A stretch of 9,029 nt of DNA from Armatimonadota bacterium. GTDB taxonomy: Bacteria; Armatimonadota; Fimbriimonadia; Fimbriimonadales; Fimbriimonadaceae. The stretch is taken from the NCBI GenBank assembly GCA_003516955.1, contig DPBN01000074.1, positions 1 to 9,029 on the forward strand. The letters are read 5' to 3'. Below the pieces are notes generated by a model. It saw only the letters and a list, made by a program, of their open reading frames with translations. It did not search any database and was not told the origin of the DNA. How positions within the stretch are numbered: position 1 is the stretch's first letter; every line of letters begins with the position of its first letter. The translations under genes and the position numbers were made by a program. Below are positions 5,819 to 9,029 of the stretch, piece by piece.

Positions 5819-6532
5819 ATGAGACAAAGAACTGATCCCGCATTCACGCTCATCGAGCTCCTCGTCGCGATCATCGCGATCCTCGCCGCCATCCTGTTCC
5901 CCGTGTTCGCGCAGGCCAAGGTCTCGGCCAACCGCACCGTGAGCCTGTCAAATATGAAGCAGATCGGTCTCGGCGTCGCGATGTACGCGACCGATTCCGA
6001 CGACGTCTACCCCGCTTGGATCCACGGCTACGCCACCTACCCGTACCAGCTGGACAGGACCGGCTGGGAGTACACGTGGAAGTACGCGGTCCAGCCCTAC
6101 GTCAAGTCGGACCAGCTGGATGAGACCAAGGGTGAGAACACCGGCATCTGGAGGTGCCCCAGCATCCTCGAGTGGAAGGTCTCCATCGACTGGAACCGGA
6201 AGCTGACGGCCCCGGCCAAGGTGAGCTACGGCATCAATAGGAGCATCGCCTACACCTACGCTCCGCGCCCGTCCGGCACGACGAGCTACCGCTACCTCCC
6301 CGCCGGGTCGGTCGTCGAGCCGGCCAAGACGGTCTGGGGCGGAACCGCCGGCGACGCCACGCGCTTGGATCTGCCCAGCAACCAGCGCTGGCTGAAGTAC
6401 GGACAGTGGTTCAACGACTTCCGGGTCGCCCAGTGGGAACGGCGCGACGCCTTCAACGGGGGCACCGTGTACTTCTTCGCCGACGGCCACGCCTCGTTCC
6501 AAAAGGCGGACAGGATGCCCCCCCCGACCTGA
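5819..6532 (+). CDS. Type II/IV prepilin-like (pseudopilin) protein with C-terminal FADGH motif
   Basis: The 237-residue protein opens with a class III prepilin signal: MRQRTDPA then F9-T-L-I-E13-L-L-V. The expected cleavage is before F9 (Ala rather than Gly precedes it), with the conserved Glu at mature position 5, followed by one hydrophobic helix to about residue 30. FPVFAQAKVSANRTVSLSNMKQIGLGVAMYATDSDDVYP (28-65) is the standard continuation in Armatimonadota- and Planctomycetes-type proteins. The C-terminal GGTVYFFADGHASFQKAD (214-231) is their usual closing motif. WRCPS (111-115) resembles the common cysteine-containing segment of these proteins. Such proteins are assembled or anchored by type II secretion or type IV pilus-like machinery and are often present in many copies per genome. 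Compared with the usual LIELLVVIAIIAILAAILFPVF helix, this one reads LIELLVAIIAILAAILFPVF, two residues shorter. The ribosome site before ATG 5819 is weak. The gene ends just after a run of eight C (6518-6525). Confidence 0.9.
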   Translation: MRQRTDPAFTLIELLVAIIAILAAILFPVFAQAKVSANRTVSLSNMKQIGLGVAMYATDSDDVYPAWIHGYATYPYQLDRTGWEYTWKYAVQPYVKSDQLDETKGENTGIWRCPSILEWKVSIDWNRKLTAPAKVSYGINRSIAYTYAPRPSGTTSYRYLPAGSVVEPAKTVWGGTAGDATRLDLPSNQRWLKYGQWFNDFRVAQWERRDAFNGGTVYFFADGHASFQKADRMPPPT

Positions 6533-6726
6533 ACGCGGCTCGCCGCGCGACGATCGAGTTCTTCGCCGCGACGTCGGACAACATCGATTGCCTCCGCAGC
6601 CTCTGGGGTCTCTGAAACCGTGGCGCGCGCCGTGGGGCGGATAGCCCGGTTGCTCGGGACCGCTTCGGCCTTCCTGCCCATCCCGAACCTCCGGGCTGAA
6701 TCTGACGCAGTCCACGGGGCGTCTCC

Positions 6727-6762
6727 ACTAGTAGACAAGTCTATGCTGTCCGAAAACAGCAT
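6727..6762. promoter_or_regulatory. Cluster of three adjoining palindromes upstream of the TubC-like gene
   Basis: Three inverted repeats touch end to end: ACTAGT (6727-6732), TAGAC-AA-GTCTA (6732-6743) and ATGCTGT-CCGAAA-ACAGCAT (6743-6762, perfect 7-bp arms). The heptamer AGTAGAC occurs at 6730-6736 and again at 6776-6782, next to the ribosome site. The cluster ends 31 nt before ATG 6794, in an otherwise GC-rich spacer. It could be an operator for one or two dimeric regulators, or an mRNA stem-loop ahead of the gene. The CTGT-N6-ACAG core resembles a LexA box but has 6 rather than 8 central bases. The rest of the 261-bp spacer (6533-6726) shows only a short CGCGGC/GCCGCG repeat at 6534-6547 and no clear terminator. 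Confidence 0.5.
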
Positions 6763-6782
6763 CCAGCCGAGAAGCAGTAGAC

Positions 6783-6788
6783 GAGGTG
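6783..6788 (+). promoter_or_regulatory. Ribosome binding site deciding the start of the TubC-like gene
   Basis: GAGGTG lies 5 nt before ATG 6794 and is among the clearest Shine-Dalgarno matches in the window. It favours this start over the in-frame ATG 6744 (inside the palindrome) and over the far upstream 6620 start. Confidence 0.6.
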
Positions 6789-6793
6789 CAACG

Positions 6794-7036
6794 ATGGAAC
6801 CGATCCGATGCCTGACCGAGACCGACGGCTACGACCCGTTCGCCGAGCCTGGATCGCCGGAGCGGTCCGCCGAGGCGCTGCTCGGGCGGCTCCGCGCTCT
6901 GGGATGCGAGGTGCGGACCGACGGCAAGGGCAGGCCGCGCGTGGCCGGCGCGAGCGGCCTCCCCGAGTGGCTGAAGGAGTCGATCCGCGAGGACTTCCCC
7001 CAGGTGATGGCGCTTCTCGCCTCCAACGCCGCGTAG
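6794..7036 (+). CDS. Small TubC-docking-like protein (80 residues)
   Basis: Residues 25-78 (SAEALLGRLRALGCEVRTDGKGRPRVAGASGLPEWLKESIREDFPQVMALLAS) have the pattern of TubC N-terminal docking-related modules: a helix ending in L-x-x-L-G, a beta hairpin with G-C-x-V and R-V, a helix with L-x-x-x-I-R, then a helix of the K-x-x-x-L-L-A-x-L type. In large synthases this module mediates protein-protein docking; as small free-standing proteins such modules are widespread and mostly uncharacterised. Residues 1-24 (MEPIRCLTETDGYDPFAEPGSPER) are polar and probably flexible. Third codon positions are strongly G/C, as expected for a real gene here, and the ribosome site is good. It overlaps the antisense tail of the amidase frame by 208 nt; I take this strand as the coding one. 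The stop is TAG 7034-7036. The partner is unknown, and the docking assignment rests on pattern only. Confidence 0.68.
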   Translation: MEPIRCLTETDGYDPFAEPGSPERSAEALLGRLRALGCEVRTDGKGRPRVAGASGLPEWLKESIREDFPQVMALLASNAA

Positions 7037-7782
7037 TCCGGAGCCTGCGCAGGGCGCACCGGGCGCCCTGCCAGCGCATCCAAGAGCGACCAGCCGCCGC
7101 CCGGCCGGTTGATCGAGCGCTCCGGAGGCCCAACGGCCTCCCGAACGGCCTTGGACAGGCACCGAGCGTAGAGAGCTTGGTTCCGTGGATCACGGATCCA
7201 CGCCTCGTCCTCCGGATTCGACAGGACCACCATCTCGACCAGAACCACGGGCACCTTGGAGAAGACCGACCCCGTCAGGGCCCCTTGCCGAGCGCCGATC
7301 CGCGTTTCCCGATCCGTCCGCAACCCACGATCCGGCAGGTAGCCGCGCAGGGACTCCGCCAGGGTGCGATGGACGACCAGAGCGGCCTCCCGCGAGGCTC
7401 GGAGCACGTCCGCCGAGGGTCCGCGTCGGCCTCCCGCAAGGCCCTGAGAGTCGGGATAGTACACCGCGAAGCCCCGGCCCGTTCCGGCGTCGCAGTGGAG
7501 CCGAACCATCAGATCGGCCCCCGCGGCGTTGGCGATCTCGGCGCGGTCCCGGTTCCACACCGTCTGCATCGCCGAGCGCTTCGTCATCCGAACCTGGATT
7601 CCCGCGCGACGCAGCTCCTCGGCCAGCAGCACCCCGATCTTCCAAGCCACCTCCACCTCGGTCACGTAGCGGCCCCGCGTGCCGCTTCCGACTTCGCTGG
7701 GATGGCCGGGATCGACGCAGACCCTGGGCGGGAGCGCCACCTCGCCTGCGAGCAGCGTCGACACCATCAAGGTCCAGATCAC
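6829..7782 (-). CDS. N-acetylmuramoyl-L-alanine amidase (Amidase_3 type), with an over-long C-terminus
   Basis: This enzyme cleaves the bond between N-acetylmuramic acid and L-alanine in peptidoglycan, outside the cytoplasmic membrane. The N-terminus MIWTLMVSTLLAGEVALPP is a short signal-like segment. The zinc and catalytic motifs are in order: VCVDPGHPSE (21-30, H27), TEVEVAWKIGVLLAEEL (41-57, E42 or E44 as ligand), MVRLHCDAG (92-100, H96) and VVLVEMVVLSNPEDE (179-193, catalytic E183). The domain ends around residue 217 (CLSKAVREAV). The start is GTG 7782, with GGGGGAGG (7787-7794) 4 nt upstream; ATG at residue 6 has no such site. It lies 16 nt after the YARHG gene stop and is probably in the same operon. 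From about residue 250 the frame becomes Ser/Arg/Pro-rich shadow sequence opposite the TubC-like gene, so the functional protein is probably about 220-250 residues with a lost stop. TAC at codon 250 is one change from a stop. Confidence 0.88.
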   Translation of the reverse strand: MIWTLMVSTLLAGEVALPPRVCVDPGHPSEVGSGTRGRYVTEVEVAWKIGVLLAEELRRAGIQVRMTKRSAMQTVWNRDRAEIANAAGADLMVRLHCDAGTGRGFAVYYPDSQGLAGGRRGPSADVLRASREAALVVHRTLAESLRGYLPDRGLRTDRETRIGARQGALTGSVFSKVPVVLVEMVVLSNPEDEAWIRDPRNQALYARCLSKAVREAVGPPERSINRPGGGWSLLDALAGRPVRPAQAPDYAALEARSAITWGKSSRIDSFSHSGRPLAPATRGLPLPSVRTSHPRARSRPSSASADRSGDPGSANGS

Positions 7783-7798
7783 CCGTCCTCCCCCTCGG

Positions 7799-8743
7799 TC
7801 ACCACTGCAGGCCGTGGCGGGCCTGGTAGTCGTTGATGAAGCCGGCGTTGGTGCGCTCCAGCTCGGTCATTCGCTTGCCCACCTCGGCAAGGTCGTTGGT
7901 GTTCGGCGAGTAGGAGCGCAGCTTCTGGAACTCGCGCAGCAGGTCCTCTCGGCGGAAGCGGTAGCCATGGACCGCGTAGGGCAGGTTTCTCAGAATGGTC
8001 AGCATCTTGGGGGAGAGGCCGTCCAGGTCCTCTTCCGTGAGCGGCCTCTCGCCGATCAGGCGGGCGACCGGCGCGATCTTCCTTCGAAAGTCGGGAGAGT
8101 CCAGCCCGGCGGCATCCACCTCCGAGGCGGAAGACTCTGGATCCACAGCCGATGGGGCATCGACCGTCCGTTCCGTATCTGCCTCGCCTCGGTTCTCGCC
8201 CGACTCAATTGGAACCTCTACGTCTCCGCCGGCATCCGCCAAGCCGCTTCCATCAGGGAGCGCGTCGATGGTCTGCGCGTCCACACTCCGGCTGTCCTCC
8301 AAAGCGGGGGTGGACGGGGAGGGCACGGGGGTTCCGTAACCGACGCCCGGCGTTCGCGCCACGGAATACAGCTCCGGCACGCTCGGTTCCTGCGGCTGGG
8401 TGCCTCCTTTGCCCCACGGCGAGACCAAAAACCCAAGGGCGAGCAATCCAAGGATCACGAGGCCGCGCACGGCGGGGGCGACCTTGCCAAGCGCCAGGAG
8501 CGACCGGGCGCGGGACTCGACGGCACAGACGATGGACCCCCAGGTGTCTGATGCCAGCGCCCCGAGCCGGGACCAGTCCCCCCAGGAGGGCCTTTCTCCA
8601 AGGTCCCCGGAAAGGTCCCATCCGGCTTGCGCAGACCGGGCTCCCCCAGCGCTTGGCAGCTTCCCAAACGCCTGGCCGCTGACGATCTTGCGCTCGGCTT
8701 CGATCAGCCGCTCCATCTGCGAATCGTCGATAGGTTCCTTCAC
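7799..8743 (-). CDS. Single-pass membrane protein with C-terminal YARHG domain
   Basis: The protein has 314 residues. Residues 1-90 are polar and presumably cytosolic. One membrane helix follows (about 93-108, RGLVILGLLALGFLVSPW), then a long acidic, Pro/Ser-rich linker (about 112-218) that would lie outside the membrane. Residues 235-305 match the YARHG domain: LTEEDLDGLSPKMLTILRN, then Y256-A-V-H259-G260-Y-R-F (YAVHG instead of YARHG), a charged LLREFQKLRSYSPN segment, and a last helix ELERTNAGFINDYQ. YARHG is a presumed extracellular domain of unknown activity. The neighbouring amidase gene, 16 nt downstream, fits a cell-wall role (inference). The start is GTG 8743, with a GGTGGT site 3 nt upstream; no other ATG, GTG or TTG extends the frame. 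An alternative start at residue 10 (ATG 8716) has no evident site. The membrane layout resembles anti-sigma factors, but no zinc motif is present. Confidence 0.82.
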   Translation of the reverse strand: MKEPIDDSQMERLIEAERKIVSGQAFGKLPSAGGARSAQAGWDLSGDLGERPSWGDWSRLGALASDTWGSIVCAVESRARSLLALGKVAPAVRGLVILGLLALGFLVSPWGKGGTQPQEPSVPELYSVARTPGVGYGTPVPSPSTPALEDSRSVDAQTIDALPDGSGLADAGGDVEVPIESGENRGEADTERTVDAPSAVDPESSASEVDAAGLDSPDFRRKIAPVARLIGERPLTEEDLDGLSPKMLTILRNLPYAVHGYRFRREDLLREFQKLRSYSPNTNDLAEVGKRMTELERTNAGFINDYQARHGLQW

Positions 8744-8821
8744 CTTACCACCGAAAGTCCGAATCCCACTGTCCTTCCATCGAGCGCGGCGATCGTCGTC
8801 GGCCCTTATTCCGGGTCCGCT

Positions 8822-9029
8822 CTAGGACTGGCCGCCGCGGACGCCGACGTCCCTCCAGAGGCCGCGGAGAGCCTCGAGCTCCTCCTTCCGGAGCCGCTCT
8901 GCGATCTCCTTCGGATGTGCCGACAGGAGCCCCCTGACCTTCAGGAGCCAACGCAAATCCTCGGCCTCCTGGCCCGAAGCCAAGGCCAACGCCCTCTCCC
9001 AGTCGCAGGCTCGTCTCCAGCATCGGCGG
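8822..9029 (-). CDS. Unidentified protein, C-terminal part only (runs off the window edge)
   Basis: This frame has no start inside the window; 68 codons are readable before TAG 8824-8822. The sequence is helix-rich and charged (WERALALASGQEAEDLRWLL, then HPKEIAERLRKEELEALRGLW, ending VGVRGGQS). It has regular heptad-like spacing of Leu and Ala and normal G/C-rich third positions, unlike the competing Arg/Pro/Gly-rich frame that ends at 8745. I do not recognise the family. It ends 78 nt before the YARHG gene and would be the upstream member of the YARHG-amidase operon. The spacer 8744-8821 shows no terminator. Confidence 0.6.
   Translation of the reverse strand, partial: RRCWRRACDWERALALASGQEAEDLRWLLKVRGLLSAHPKEIAERLRKEELEALRGLWRDVGVRGGQS

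Noticed and set aside
6743..6762. LexA (SOS) box
   Set aside because: The arms resemble CTGT...ACAG but the spacer is 6 rather than 8, and the neighbouring gene is not a known SOS gene. Kept only as an unassigned operator-like palindrome.
8745..9023. 92-codon minus-strand frame abutting the YARHG start
   Set aside because: Its composition (RRAAPEGG, RRRPRRP) is shadow-like. The frame ending at 8822 in the same stretch looks like protein, so I annotated that instead.
155..9029. A classical defence island, prophage or transposon
   Set aside because: No nuclease, integrase, transposase, restriction or phage structural genes are seen, and composition looks uniform across the window.

Overview
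The window is a GC-rich bacterial stretch with ten gene units, one of them cut by the window edge. The best taxonomic hint is the prepilin-like protein at 5819-6532. Its N-terminal helix runs into a FPVFAQAK segment, followed by an SNMKQIGLG..MYATDSDD..P stretch and a C-terminal FADGHAS motif. This combination is very common in Armatimonadota (Fimbriimonas-type) genomes, so I infer that phylum or a close relative. No rRNA, tRNA, CRISPR array, transposase or phage structural gene is visible.

Layout. 1-154: a perfect 13-bp GC hairpin and a short leader. 155-2412 (+): a DraG/ARH-type ADP-ribosylglycohydrolase, a class I SAM methyltransferase 18 nt downstream, and a small exported protein with N-Y/F-G-S-R-F repeats. 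2419-3444 (-): a protein clearly related to the catalytic domain of poly(ADP-ribose) glycohydrolase (PARG), converging on the small exported protein. 3630-4340 (+): a secreted two-domain protein, SH3-like followed by a beta-rich C-terminal domain. 4549-5631 (-): a membrane fatty-acid desaturase. 5819-6532 (+): the prepilin-like protein. 6794-7036 (+): an 80-residue TubC-docking-like protein behind a cluster of palindromes. 9029-6829 (-): a probable operon of an unidentified partial gene, a single-pass membrane protein with a C-terminal YARHG domain, and an N-acetylmuramoyl-L-alanine amidase.

Main observations. (1) Two unrelated kinds of ADP-ribose hydrolase, ARH/DraG-like and PARG-like, lie within 3.3 kb of each other. 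The PARG-like one keeps the GCGAYGG loop and the Q-D-E catalytic segment but has lost the Gly-Gly-Gly loop. (2) Two conserved enzymes are each interrupted by one in-frame TAG, and the family reading frame continues on the far side: the methyltransferase at 1775-1777 and the desaturase at 5497-5499. In the methyltransferase the TAG sits where I recall the family having Trp. TAG also appears to serve as a normal terminator elsewhere in the window, so decay or sequence error is more likely than recoding, but the pair deserves checking. (3) Palindromes stand in front of the desaturase and in front of the TubC-like gene and look like regulator sites. (4) The amidase frame runs about 100 residues past its domain, antisense over the TubC-like gene, which suggests a lost stop codon.

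Functional picture (inference). The right side is envelope-related: desaturase, pilin-like protein, YARHG protein, amidase and secreted beta proteins. The left side carries enzymes acting on ADP-ribosylated substrates. Nothing ties all of them into one pathway.
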